A stretch of 42,747 nt of DNA from SIG607 sp045655165 (GTDB lineage: Bacteria > Bacillota > Clostridia > Oscillospirales > Acutalibacteraceae): positions 1-42,747 of the forward strand of contig JAZOOT010000063.1 of NCBI GenBank assembly GCA_045655165.1, in the 5' to 3' direction. The notes below the pieces were generated by a model. The model saw only the letters and a program-made list of their open reading frames with translations, made no database searches and was not told the origin of the DNA. A program made the translations under genes and the position numbers. Shown here one piece after another: positions 19,860 to 28,443 of the stretch (position 1 is its first letter; each line of letters starts with the position of its first letter).

Positions 19860-20972
19860 ATGGCTAAAACAAGTATAGTTGATTGGAAAACAATAACAAA
19901 TTTCGTGGTTGACGCTTTTGTTGGCTACGGTATACCGCGTGAAGACGCCGAAATTTGTGCAGATGTTTTGTTGGAATCTGACAAGCGCGGTATAGAATCG
20001 CACGGTGTAAACCGCTTTAAGCCGATTTATCTTGACAGAATTAAAGCTGGTATTCAAAATGCAGTTACCGAAATTGAGATTTTAAAGGAAACCCCTACCA
20101 CCGCTGTTATAGACGGTCATAACGGTATGGGACAAGTAATTGGCCACAAGGCAATGAGTATGGCTATTGCAAAGGCAAAAGAATACGGTATGGGTATGGT
20201 TGTTGTTCGTAATTCTTGCCACTACGGTATTGCCGGTTATTATTCAACAATGGCAACCAAAGCCGGTTGTATTGGTATGACAGGTACAAACGCTCGTCCG
20301 TCAGTTGCCCCAACTTTTGGTGTTGAGGGTATGTTTGGTACAAACCCCTTTACAATTGGTGTTCCTACAGACGAAGCTTTTGATTTTAACTTTGACTGTG
20401 CTACTTCTATTACCCAAAACGGCAAGGTTGAATATTACGAAAGAATTGGCGAAGATGTTCACCCAGGTACAATTATTGATACAGACGGTAATGCTGTACT
20501 TGGCGATGCCGGTATTGCTCTTCGTAAAATTCGCGGCGGTACAGCGGCGCTTACCACTTTGGGCGGTATTGGTGAAGATTTAGGCGGTTACAAAGGATAT
20601 GGCTTTGCTTTGGCTGTTGAATTTTTCTCGTCCATTTTGCAAGACGGCGCTTATGGTAAAGACCTTGACGGCAAAGATGAAAACGGAAATATTCGCCCCT
20701 ATCACTTGGGACACTGGTTTATTGCAATTGATACCGACCACTTTATGGGTGAAGAAGTTGCCCGTAAAAAAGCAGGCGACATTTGCCGCAGTATGCGTGC
20801 TTCAAAGAAAGCACCTGGTGTTGAAAGAATTTATACTGCAGGTGAAAAGGAATACGAAATTGGAATTGCGCGTGAAAGCGGTGTGCCTATTAACGAAAGC
20901 GTTCAAAAGGAAATCACACAAATTCGCGATGAATTAGGCCTTACACAGTACACATTCCCTTGGGAGAAATAA
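19860..20972 (+). CDS. Malate/L-lactate dehydrogenase, Ldh_2 type
   Basis: A 370-residue cytoplasmic NAD(P)-dependent oxidoreductase of the Ldh_2 family (malate, lactate, ureidoglycolate dehydrogenases), unrelated to the classic Rossmann-fold MDH. Family segments: ESDKRGIESHGVNRF (residues 40-54), VVVRNSCHYGIAGYYS with the catalytic-region His, and MFGTNPFTIGVP. The start at 19860 has GGGAG upstream; an in-frame ATG at 19839 has none. It lies two bases before the malic enzyme gene, so malate is the likelier substrate. A promoter and a terminator-like hairpin precede it. Confidence 0.88.
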   Translation: MAKTSIVDWKTITNFVVDAFVGYGIPREDAEICADVLLESDKRGIESHGVNRFKPIYLDRIKAGIQNAVTEIEILKETPTTAVIDGHNGMGQVIGHKAMSMAIAKAKEYGMGMVVVRNSCHYGIAGYYSTMATKAGCIGMTGTNARPSVAPTFGVEGMFGTNPFTIGVPTDEAFDFNFDCATSITQNGKVEYYERIGEDVHPGTIIDTDGNAVLGDAGIALRKIRGGTAALTTLGGIGEDLGGYKGYGFALAVEFFSSILQDGAYGKDLDGKDENGNIRPYHLGHWFIAIDTDHFMGEEVARKKAGDICRSMRASKKAPGVERIYTAGEKEYEIGIARESGVPINESVQKEITQIRDELGLTQYTFPWEK

Positions 20973-20974
20973 TA

Positions 20975-22147
20975 ATGGATATAAGACAAGAATCATTAAA
21001 AAAACATTATGAGTGGGGCGGAAAAATTGAGGTCGTTTCTCGTGTTCCCATTGACACCCGAGAAGACCTTTCCTTAGCGTACACCCCCGGCGTTGCGGAA
21101 CCTTGCCTTGAAATAAACAAGGATATAAACAAGTCCTACGAACTTACCCGCCGTTCAAACTTGGTTGCTGTTATTACCGATGGTACGGCTATTTTGGGCC
21201 TTGGTGACATTGGCCCCGAAGCCGGTATGCCTGTTATGGAAGGCAAATGTGCGCTTTTTAAAGAATTTGCCGATGTTGACGCCTTTCCACTTTGCATAAA
21301 ATCTAAAGATGTTGATGAAATTGTTCGCACTATATATTTACTTTCGGGCAGTTTTGGCGGAATAAATCTTGAAGATATTTCGGCACCGCGTTGCTTTTTA
21401 ATTGAACAAAAGTTAAAGGAAATTTGTGATATTCCCATTTTCCACGATGACCAACACGGTACTGCTATTGTTGTTGCTGCAGCGCTTATTAATGCACTTA
21501 AACTTGTTAAAAAGCAAATTAGCGAAGTTAAGGTTGTAATTAACGGTGCAGGCAGTGCAGGTATTGCAATTGGTAAACATCTTATGAATATTGGTGTAAA
21601 AAACCTTGCGTTTTGCGACCGTTTTGGTATTATATATGAGGGGAATGAAAATAATAACCCTGCGCAAGAAGAAATAGCCAAGGTAACAAACCTTGAAAAG
21701 ATGAAGGGTACCCTTGCAGATGCACTTGTGGGAGCCGATGTGTTTATTGGTGTTTCTGCCCCTAACCTTGTTACCGAAGAAATGGTTAAATCTATGGCAA
21801 GCGATGCTATTTTGTTCCCAATGGCAAACCCCACCCCTGAAATTATGCCCGATGTTGCTAAACGTGCAGGTGCAAGAGTTGTGGGAACAGGCCGTTCGGA
21901 TTTCCCCAACCAAATAAACAATGTTCTTGCATTCCCCGGTATTTTCCGCGGTGCGCTTGATTGCCGAGCCACCTGCATTAACGAAGAAATGAAGGTTGCT
22001 ACATCTTATGCGTTGGCTTCTCTTATTCCCGAAAACGAAATAACCGAAGAAAACATTATTGCTACCGCGCTTGATAAGCGTGTGGCAAAGGTTGTAGCCG
22101 AAGCGGTTATAAAAACTGCAAAAGAAACAGGCGTTGCAAGAATATAA
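20975..22147 (+). CDS. NAD(P)-dependent malic enzyme
   Basis: A 390-residue short-form bacterial malic enzyme (malate to pyruvate plus CO2). The N-terminal domain has the Tyr-containing LAYTPGVAEPC (residues 33-43) and VITDGTAILGLGDIGPEAGM; the metal site is at FHDDQHGTA. The NAD(P)-binding Rossmann segment is VVINGAGSAGIAIGKHL. The start at 20975 uses GGGAG inside the end of the upstream gene and is two bases past its stop, a translationally coupled pair. A terminator follows at 22166. Together the pair could run an oxaloacetate-malate-pyruvate route. Confidence 0.94.
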   Translation: MDIRQESLKKHYEWGGKIEVVSRVPIDTREDLSLAYTPGVAEPCLEINKDINKSYELTRRSNLVAVITDGTAILGLGDIGPEAGMPVMEGKCALFKEFADVDAFPLCIKSKDVDEIVRTIYLLSGSFGGINLEDISAPRCFLIEQKLKEICDIPIFHDDQHGTAIVVAAALINALKLVKKQISEVKVVINGAGSAGIAIGKHLMNIGVKNLAFCDRFGIIYEGNENNNPAQEEIAKVTNLEKMKGTLADALVGADVFIGVSAPNLVTEEMVKSMASDAILFPMANPTPEIMPDVAKRAGARVVGTGRSDFPNQINNVLAFPGIFRGALDCRATCINEEMKVATSYALASLIPENEITEENIIATALDKRVAKVVAEAVIKTAKETGVARI

Positions 22148-22165
22148 ATGTAAACTTTAAAACAG

Positions 22166-22195
22166 AAAGCCCCTAACGCTAGTTGCGGGGCTTTT
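22166..22195 (+). terminator. Terminator of the malic enzyme operon
   Basis: 8-bp stem AAAGCCCC/GGGGCTTT (22166-22173, 22187-22194), followed by a short T run. Confidence 0.8.
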
Positions 22196-22208
22196 CTAAA
22201 AAACAAGT

Positions 22209-22226
22209 TTGTTAAATTTTTAACTA
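22209..22226. promoter_or_regulatory. Rex-like redox operator before adhE
   Basis: TTGTTAAATTTTTAACTA matches the Clostridial Rex pattern TTGTTAAnnnnTTAACAA with one mismatch in the last arm. It lies 23 bases before the adhE start. Rex repressing adhE at a low NADH/NAD ratio is known in Clostridia. Confidence 0.6.
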
Positions 22227-22248
22227 TTATTGCATAAGGAGATATTTT

Positions 22249-24894
22249 ATGGAAAAACAATACACTATAGTTGATAGCGTAGAAACTTTAATGAATTCTA
22301 TTGCTAACACACGCAAAGCACAAAAAGAATTTGCAACCTTTACGCAAGAACAGGTTGACAAAATATTTTTAGCGGCTGCCTCTGCAGCAAATAAAGCAAG
22401 AATACCCCTGGCAAAAATGGCTGTACAGGAAACCGGAATGGGTATTGTAGAAGATAAGGTTATTAAAAACAACTATGCTTCCGAATACATTTATAATGCT
22501 TACAAAAACACAAAAACTTGCGGTGTTATTGAAGAAGACACTGCTTTTGGAATTAAGAAAATTGCAGAACCAATTGGTGTTATTGCGGCTGTTATTCCTA
22601 CAACAAACCCAACCTCTACCGCAATTTTTAAATGTTTACTTGCTATTAAAACCCGTAACGCAATAATTATTAGCCCCCATCCCCGCGCAAAAAACAGCAC
22701 CATTGCTGCAGCAAAGTTGGTTCTTGAAGCCGCTGTAGCTGCCGGCGCTCCCGAAGGCATAATTGACTGGATAGACGTTCCCTCTTTGGAAATGACCAAT
22801 ACTATTATGAAAGAAGCCGACATTATACTTGCTACCGGCGGTCCCGGAATGGTTAAAGCCGCATATTCAAGCGGTAAACCGGCATTGGGCGTTGGCGCAG
22901 GTAACACCCCTGCCATTATTGATGATTCTGCCGATATTCTTTTAGCGGTTAACTCTATTATTCATTCTAAAACATTTGATAACGGTATGATTTGCGCTTC
23001 TGAACAGTCGGTTATTGTACTAAAAAGCATTTATGATGCCGTTAAAAAGGAGTTTGCTACTCGCGGATGTTACTTCCTTAATGACAATGAAACCGAAAAG
23101 GTTCGTAAAACCATTATTATAAATGGTGCGCTAAATGCTAAAATTGTTGGTCAGAAAGCCGCTAAAATTGCTGAACTTGCCGGTGTAACCGTACCTGAAG
23201 GTACCAAAATACTTATTGGCGAGGTTGAAAGCGTAGAGCTAAGCGAAGAGTTCGCTCACGAAAAACTTTCTCCCGTACTTGCTATGTATAAGGCAAATGA
23301 TTTCGACGATGCACTACTAAAAGCCGAACAGCTTGTTGCCGACGGCGGTTTTGGTCACACTTCTTCTATATACCTTAACGAAGTAACCGAACAAGAAAAA
23401 CTTGCCGAATTCGCTGCCCGTATGAAAACCTGCCGTATTCTTGTGAATACTCCTTCATCGCACGGCGGTATTGGTGACCTTTATAACTTTAAACTTGCTC
23501 CGTCTTTAACACTTGGTTGCGGTTCTTGGGGCGGTAACTCAGTATCTGAAAATGTTGGTGTTAAACACCTATTAAATATTAAAACAGTAGCAGAAAGAAG
23601 GGAAAATATGCTTTGGTTCCGTGCACCCCAAAAGGTATATATTAAAAAAGGATGTTTGCCGGTAGCACTTGATGAACTTCAGAGTGTACGCGGTGCCAAG
23701 AAAGCGTTTATTGTAACTGACACTTTCCTTTATAAAAATGGCTACACTAAACCCATTACAGATAAACTTGATGAAATGGGCATTGCTCACACCACGTTCT
23801 TTGATGTTCAGCCCGACCCCACCTTAAAAAATGCTCAGGACGGCGCAAAGCAAATGGCAGCGTTCCAGCCCGACACCATTATTGCCTTGGGCGGCGGTTC
23901 TGCAATGGACGCAGCTAAAATTATGTGGGTTCTTTATGAACATCCCGAAGCCGATTTTATGGATATGGCAATGAGATTCATTGACATACGCAAACGTATA
24001 TACACATTCCCCAAAATGGGTGAAAAAGCATACTTTATTGCTGTGCCCACCTCTGCTGGTACGGGTTCTGAAGTAACTCCTTTTGCAGTTATTACCGACG
24101 GTGATACAGGCGTTAAATATCCTCTTGCCGACTACGAATTGCTTCCAAATATGGCAATTATTGATACCGATTTTCATATGAGTGCACCGCGCGGTCTTAC
24201 CGCTGCTTCGGGTATAGACGCTGTTACCCACGCTGTTGAGGCCTATGCTGCAATGCTTGCTACCGACTATACCGATGGTCTTGCTCTTCAGGCACTTAAG
24301 AACATCTTTAAATATTTACCCCGTGCCTACGATAACGGCCAAACCGATATTGAAGCGCGTGAAAAAATGGCAAACGCCGCTACTATGGCTGGTATGGCAT
24401 TTGCAAATGCGTTTCTTGGCGTATGTCACTCAATGGCGCACAAGCTTGGTGCTTTCCACCATTTGCCCCACGGTGTTGCCAACGCTTTAATGATTGAAGA
24501 AGTGCTTCGCTTTAATGCCGCTGAAGCCCCCGATAAAATGGGTACTTTTTCTCAGTATGACCATCCTAACACCCTTGCCCGTTACGCCGAAATTGCTGAT
24601 TACCTTGGCCTTGGCGGTAAAACAAATGAAGAAAAACTTAAAAACCTTATTAAAGCCATAAACGAACTCAAAACCCGCGTTGGTATTAAGGAAACCATAA
24701 AAGATTACGGCATTGATGAAGAAGATTTCTTAAACCGCCTTGATGACATGGTAGAACAAGCGTTTGATGACCAGTGCACAGGCGCTAATCCGCGATATCC
24801 TCTTATGAGCGAAATTAAGCAAATGTATCTTAATGCCTACTATGGCAACCACTTTGTTGAAACCGATAAACCCACCGCAGCTGATATAATATAA
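22249..24894 (+). CDS. adhE: Bifunctional aldehyde-alcohol dehydrogenase
   Basis: An 881-residue fermentation enzyme: acetyl-CoA to acetaldehyde to ethanol, regenerating NAD. The N-terminal CoA-acylating aldehyde dehydrogenase covers about 1-440, with nucleophile C249 in DNGMICASEQS. A linker leads to the C-terminal iron alcohol dehydrogenase (about 455-870), with the NAD loop ALGGGSAMDAAK and the metal-site histidines in CHSMAHKLGAFHHLPHG. The length is normal for AdhE, which forms spirosomes. AAGGAG precedes the ATG. A Rex-like site lies just upstream. It is followed by an APH-like gene 26 bases on, probably co-transcribed. Confidence 0.97.
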   Translation: MEKQYTIVDSVETLMNSIANTRKAQKEFATFTQEQVDKIFLAAASAANKARIPLAKMAVQETGMGIVEDKVIKNNYASEYIYNAYKNTKTCGVIEEDTAFGIKKIAEPIGVIAAVIPTTNPTSTAIFKCLLAIKTRNAIIISPHPRAKNSTIAAAKLVLEAAVAAGAPEGIIDWIDVPSLEMTNTIMKEADIILATGGPGMVKAAYSSGKPALGVGAGNTPAIIDDSADILLAVNSIIHSKTFDNGMICASEQSVIVLKSIYDAVKKEFATRGCYFLNDNETEKVRKTIIINGALNAKIVGQKAAKIAELAGVTVPEGTKILIGEVESVELSEEFAHEKLSPVLAMYKANDFDDALLKAEQLVADGGFGHTSSIYLNEVTEQEKLAEFAARMKTCRILVNTPSSHGGIGDLYNFKLAPSLTLGCGSWGGNSVSENVGVKHLLNIKTVAERRENMLWFRAPQKVYIKKGCLPVALDELQSVRGAKKAFIVTDTFLYKNGYTKPITDKLDEMGIAHTTFFDVQPDPTLKNAQDGAKQMAAFQPDTIIALGGGSAMDAAKIMWVLYEHPEADFMDMAMRFIDIRKRIYTFPKMGEKAYFIAVPTSAGTGSEVTPFAVITDGDTGVKYPLADYELLPNMAIIDTDFHMSAPRGLTAASGIDAVTHAVEAYAAMLATDYTDGLALQALKNIFKYLPRAYDNGQTDIEAREKMANAATMAGMAFANAFLGVCHSMAHKLGAFHHLPHGVANALMIEEVLRFNAAEAPDKMGTFSQYDHPNTLARYAEIADYLGLGGKTNEEKLKNLIKAINELKTRVGIKETIKDYGIDEEDFLNRLDDMVEQAFDDQCTGANPRYPLMSEIKQMYLNAYYGNHFVETDKPTAADII

Positions 24895-24920
24895 ATGCTT
24901 TAGTTAAGGAGGAAATTTTA

Positions 24921-25670
24921 ATGAAACTTGATAAAGTAATTGCAAAAAGAAATAATAAAATAATATACCGCAACGGAGAAAAATGTATAAAAGTATTTAA
25001 TGAAGATTTTTCTAAGGCAGATATTTTGAATGAGGCGTTAAACCAAGCCAGAATTGAAGGAACAGGGCTAAATATTCCCAAAATATTAGAAGTTACAACA
25101 ATTGACGGCAAATGGGCTATTGTGTCCGAGTATATTGAAGGAAAAACTTTGGCCGAACTTATTGAAGAAAACCCCGAGAAAAAAGATGAATACCTTGAAA
25201 TGCTTGTTGACATTCAATTGGAAATGCACTCAAAACACTGCCCTCTTCTTAATAAACTGAAAGACAAAATGAATCGTAAAATAAGCGCTTCTTCTTTAGA
25301 TGCCACTACTCGTTACGAACTTCATACCCGTCTTGAAGGTATGCCAAAACACAACAAGGTTTGCCACGGTGACTTCAACCCCTCTAACATTATAATTACC
25401 GAAGACGGCACTCACTATATTATTGACTGGTCACACGCCACCCAAGGTAATGCTTCTGCCGATGCCGCACGTACCTATTTGTTGTTTTGGCTTAGCGGCG
25501 ATGTTGACGGTGCAAAAAAATACCTTAATCTATTTTGTGAAAAGAGCAATACCGCTAAGCAGTATGTTCAGAAGTGGATGCCTATTGTTGCCGCTTCGCA
25601 ATCGGTAAAAGGTAACGAACACGAACGCGAATTGTTGCTTTCTTGGGTAGATGTTGTTGATTACGAATAA
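24921..25670 (+). CDS. APH/choline-kinase-like phosphotransferase
   Basis: A 249-residue protein-kinase-like small-molecule kinase. The catalytic loop VCHGDFNPSNII (HGDxxxxN) and the metal-binding IIDWSHAT (DFG-equivalent) are intact, about residues 150-175. The N-lobe has VSEYIEGKTLAELIEENP as the hinge region. Relatives phosphorylate aminoglycosides, choline or sugars; the substrate here is open. AAGGAGG lies upstream of the ATG. It sits 26 bases after adhE and ends at a shared bidirectional terminator. It is not necessarily a resistance gene. Confidence 0.85.
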   Translation: MKLDKVIAKRNNKIIYRNGEKCIKVFNEDFSKADILNEALNQARIEGTGLNIPKILEVTTIDGKWAIVSEYIEGKTLAELIEENPEKKDEYLEMLVDIQLEMHSKHCPLLNKLKDKMNRKISASSLDATTRYELHTRLEGMPKHNKVCHGDFNPSNIIITEDGTHYIIDWSHATQGNASADAARTYLLFWLSGDVDGAKKYLNLFCEKSNTAKQYVQKWMPIVAASQSVKGNEHERELLLSWVDVVDYE

Positions 25671-25672
25671 AT

Positions 25673-25700
25673 AAAAAACGAGGCAACTGCCTCGTTTTTT
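25673..25700. terminator. Bidirectional terminator, copy 1
   Basis: 12-bp stem AAAAAACGAGGC/GCCTCGTTTTTT (25673-25684, 25689-25700) with loop aact. It serves the APH-like gene on plus and the transporter on minus, whose stop it touches. Confidence 0.9.
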
Positions 25701-26806
25701 TATACCCAAAAAAGTTTTGCGGTAAGGGTTAAAACCGCAAGGAAAATGGCGTTTGCCACAGTAAAAATTAAAAGGTATTTTTTTGTTTGTTCGGGGTGAA
25801 GAATTTTAAATTCGCTAAAGGTTATTAAACTTGCAAGTGAAGCAATAAGGGTTCCTGTTCCGCCTATGTTAACACCCAAAAGAAGCGCAGGATAATTACT
25901 TGTAAACTTTGCAAGTAAAATTGCAGTGGGAACATTACTTATAAATTGGCAAGAAAGTGCCGAAACAATAAGTGTATCTTTTTGCAGCAGTGATGAAATT
26001 AAATCATTTACCGCATCTATTCTTGCCATATTGCCCGAAAAAATAAAGAAAAAGAAAAATGTGCCAAGCAAGGCGTAATCAACCATTTTAAGCGAATCGC
26101 GGTCGGCAAAGAAAAGTATTATTGGTATAACCAAAAGGCCAATCAAAAACGGAATTATTCTAAAAACAATAAGAATAGAAACGGCAAACAAAACAAGATA
26201 AAGCACGGTTTTTTTAATGTTAAGTTTTTCGCCATAATCTTCTGATATTGTAAATTTAATGGGCTTTATTGGAACACAAGCCACAACCAAAAGCGCAACT
26301 GCCAGTAAAAACGCAGGCAGCATAATTTTACAAAATTCACCCGTGGGAATATTGAAATATGAATAAAGATAAAGATTTTGCGGGTTGCCAAAGGGCGTTA
26401 GCATACCGCCCAAGTTTGCCGATATATTTTGAAGCACAAAAAGGTATGCCATATATTTTTCTTGCTTTGTTACCGATAAAGCAAAATAGCCAAGCGGCAA
26501 AAAGGTTATGAGTGCCATATCGTTTGCAATAACCATTGAGCCAATAAAAGTAATAACCATAAGCAGTAAAAAAAGCGACCGCAAATTTCCTGCCAAGCCA
26601 ACAAGTTTACGCGCAAGAATTGTAAAAAACTTAATATTTCTTAATGCGCAAACAACCGCCAAGGTTAAAAACAGGCAAGTAAGGGTTTTAAAATCAAAAT
26701 AGCCAATATACTCTTTATCGGGCGGCACAAAAAAGCAGGTTATTACCGCCGCCAATGCCGCAATACAAAAAACTGTGTTTTTCTTAATAAACCTTAAAAC
26801 TTTCAA
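25700..26806 (-). CDS. SLC13/ArsB-like ion transporter
   Basis: A 368-residue membrane protein with about ten hydrophobic helices, similar to the citrate/arsenite/sodium-sulfate (CitMHS/ArsB, SLC13) superfamily. Two re-entrant-like segments stand out: NISANLGGMLTPFGNPQN (about 126-143) and the C-terminal counterpart SCQFISNVPTAILLAKF. The GNPQN and SNVP motifs are typical of this group. The start is TTG with GGGGAG seven bases upstream. The substrate cannot be read; there is no arsR nearby. It has its own strong promoter and a terminator at its stop codon. Confidence 0.85.
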   Translation of the reverse strand: MKVLRFIKKNTVFCIAALAAVITCFFVPPDKEYIGYFDFKTLTCLFLTLAVVCALRNIKFFTILARKLVGLAGNLRSLFLLLMVITFIGSMVIANDMALITFLPLGYFALSVTKQEKYMAYLFVLQNISANLGGMLTPFGNPQNLYLYSYFNIPTGEFCKIMLPAFLLAVALLVVACVPIKPIKFTISEDYGEKLNIKKTVLYLVLFAVSILIVFRIIPFLIGLLVIPIILFFADRDSLKMVDYALLGTFFFFFIFSGNMARIDAVNDLISSLLQKDTLIVSALSCQFISNVPTAILLAKFTSNYPALLLGVNIGGTGTLIASLASLITFSEFKILHPEQTKKYLLIFTVANAIFLAVLTLTAKLFWV

Positions 26807-26836
26807 CCCTGTTCTCCCCTTTTTTACAACCCAATT

Positions 26837-26865
26837 AGTATATTATAAATAATAAACTATGTCAA
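26837..26865 (-). promoter_or_regulatory. Promoter of the transporter gene
   Basis: On the minus strand TTGACA (26865-26860), 17-base spacer, TATACT (26842-26837). The -35 box begins two bases after the T run of the upstream terminator. Confidence 0.8.
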
Positions 26866-26866
26866 C

Positions 26867-26896
26867 AAAAAAACGAGGCAACTGCCTCGCTTTTTT
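26867..26896 (-). terminator. Terminator of the glycan operon, copy 2
   Basis: Stem-loop almost identical to 25673-25700 (core CGAGGCAACTGCCTCG), with one bulged C before the final T run. It overlaps the DegT stop. Confidence 0.85.
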
Positions 26897-27995
26897 AGTT
26901 TAATATTAAATCGCAAATTTTATCTACTTCGGTGTCTTGTAAGTCGGCATAAAGCGGAAGGGTTAGCACTTTATAAGCAATATGCTGTGCTATCGGGGTT
27001 TTTGTTATATCTGCCCATTCTTCATCTTTATAGCAGTCGTATTCGTTTACAAGCGGATAAAAATACTTTCTTGCAATTATTCCCTGTTTTCCCAAGATTT
27101 CATATACTTGGTCGCGTGTGTATTTATAACCGTCAAACACAACGGGGAAATAAGCATAGTTTGAAGTAACGCCTTCTTGTTCTGCCAAAAGTTTTATTCC
27201 CTTTACACCGTTTAAACGTTCGCGGTAGCGGTTTACAACCGCTTTTCTTTTTTCAATTTCCTCTTTTAAATGCCTTAAATTGCAAATACCCATTGCGGCT
27301 TGAAATTCGTTCATTTTGGCGTTGCCGCCCACAAAAGCAACCTCTTCGGCATTTCTTATGCCAAAATTTTTAAGGTCGTTAAGCAGTTGCACGAAATTAT
27401 CGTTTTTAAAGGTTACTGCACCGCCTTCAATGGTGTTAAATACCTTTGTTGCGTGGAAACTGAACATTGCTGCATCGCCCATATTTGCAACATTTTCGCC
27501 GTTTTTAGTAACGCCGAAAGCGTGGGCGGCATCGTAAATAACCTTTAGGTTATATTTTTTTGCAATTTCCATAATTTTTTGGTTATCACAAAGATTACCG
27601 TAAACGTGAACAGGCAAAATTGCGCAGGTTTTTTTAGTTATAAGCGCTTCTATTTTATTTACATCAATGGTGTAATCGTTTTCGTTAATATCGCAAAAAA
27701 CAGGAACTAAACCGTTTCTAACAATGGCGTGGGTGGTTGAAGCAAAGGTAAACGGTGTGGTAATTACCTCGCTTCCCTTTGAAAAATTAAAGGCGGCTAT
27801 AACGTTTTCAAGCGCAAGGTGGCCGTTTGTATAAAGCGCAACATGGGGAGTGTTTAAATACTCCTCAAGCATTACCTGTAATTTTTTATGTTTTTCGCCC
27901 ATATTGGTAAGCCAATGGCTTTCCCAAAGGTCTTTAATTTCTTCGCAGTATTCACTAAATTCGGGCATTGAAGAACGGGTTACATTGATAAGCAT
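26895..27995 (-). CDS. DegT/DnrJ/EryC1 family aminotransferase
   Basis: A 366-residue PLP enzyme that adds an amino group to a keto-sugar nucleotide. The PLP lysine is in FSFHATK (K184); the cofactor Asp is in IYDAAHAFG (D155); TPFTFASTTHAIV and the C-terminal YFPVVF segments fit the family. The frame extends to 28124, but the ATG at 27995 has AAGAAGG at good spacing and the extension overlaps the upstream gene. It is the last of five tightly packed genes and likely supplies an amino sugar for the surface glycan. No sugar dehydratase is in the window. Confidence 0.9.
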   Translation of the reverse strand: MLINVTRSSMPEFSEYCEEIKDLWESHWLTNMGEKHKKLQVMLEEYLNTPHVALYTNGHLALENVIAAFNFSKGSEVITTPFTFASTTHAIVRNGLVPVFCDINENDYTIDVNKIEALITKKTCAILPVHVYGNLCDNQKIMEIAKKYNLKVIYDAAHAFGVTKNGENVANMGDAAMFSFHATKVFNTIEGGAVTFKNDNFVQLLNDLKNFGIRNAEEVAFVGGNAKMNEFQAAMGICNLRHLKEEIEKRKAVVNRYRERLNGVKGIKLLAEQEGVTSNYAYFPVVFDGYKYTRDQVYEILGKQGIIARKYFYPLVNEYDCYKDEEWADITKTPIAQHIAYKVLTLPLYADLQDTEVDKICDLILN

Positions 27996-28008
27996 TTTAA
28001 AACCTTCT

Positions 28009-28443
28009 TTAAATATCTTTTTGCATAATTTGGCTGTTATTTTGCGTTTTATTTGCAAAATCAAAGCCGTTTCTTTCATAAAACATAATTGCGTTTTGAT
28101 TATCATCATCAACTTCAAGCGCAATTTTTTCCATTTTATTTTCTTTTGCCATTTTTACGCAATTTTCCAATAGCCATTTGCCGTACCCCTTGCCCTGCAA
28201 GGAGTTTTTTACGCCAATTAGGGAAATATACGCCATACGGTTTTGTGTATCGTTTGCGTAAAACGCCAAAACGCCAATATTTTCGCCATTTTCTTTTGCA
28301 AGGTAAAAATTAGCATAACTGCTTAATTTTTTGGCGTATTCGTTTATTTCTACCTTTTCGCATAAATGCGGAAACAACGGCAAAAATTCGTTAAGCGCAT
28401 TTAAAACACTGTTTTTATCACTTAATTTTACAAGTTCCCTCAT
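28009..28443 (-). CDS. GNAT-family N-acetyltransferase
   Basis: A 144-residue acetyltransferase. The acetyl-CoA loop is LQGKGYGKWLL (about residues 82-92, matching Q/RxxGxG/A), followed by the C-terminal NQNAIMFYERNGF strand-helix, the typical GNAT end. It probably N-acetylates the amino sugar made by the DegT enzyme 13 bases downstream; that is inferred from the neighbourhood. The start overlaps the ATP-grasp gene by four bases. Confidence 0.88.
   Translation of the reverse strand: MRELVKLSDKNSVLNALNEFLPLFPHLCEKVEINEYAKKLSSYANFYLAKENGENIGVLAFYANDTQNRMAYISLIGVKNSLQGKGYGKWLLENCVKMAKENKMEKIALEVDDDNQNAIMFYERNGFDFANKTQNNSQIMQKDI

Noticed and set aside
21136..21978. Minus-strand frame of 280 codons over the malic enzyme gene
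   Set aside because: The opposite strand encodes an intact, easily recognised enzyme; the antisense protein is low-complexity and lacks motifs.
24921..25670. Antibiotic resistance call for the APH-like gene
   Set aside because: The fold covers many small-molecule kinases, and the place after adhE gives no support for resistance.
27996..28124. Longer N-terminus of the DegT aminotransferase
   Set aside because: It overlaps the GNAT gene, does not resemble the family, and the ATG at 27995 has a ribosome site.
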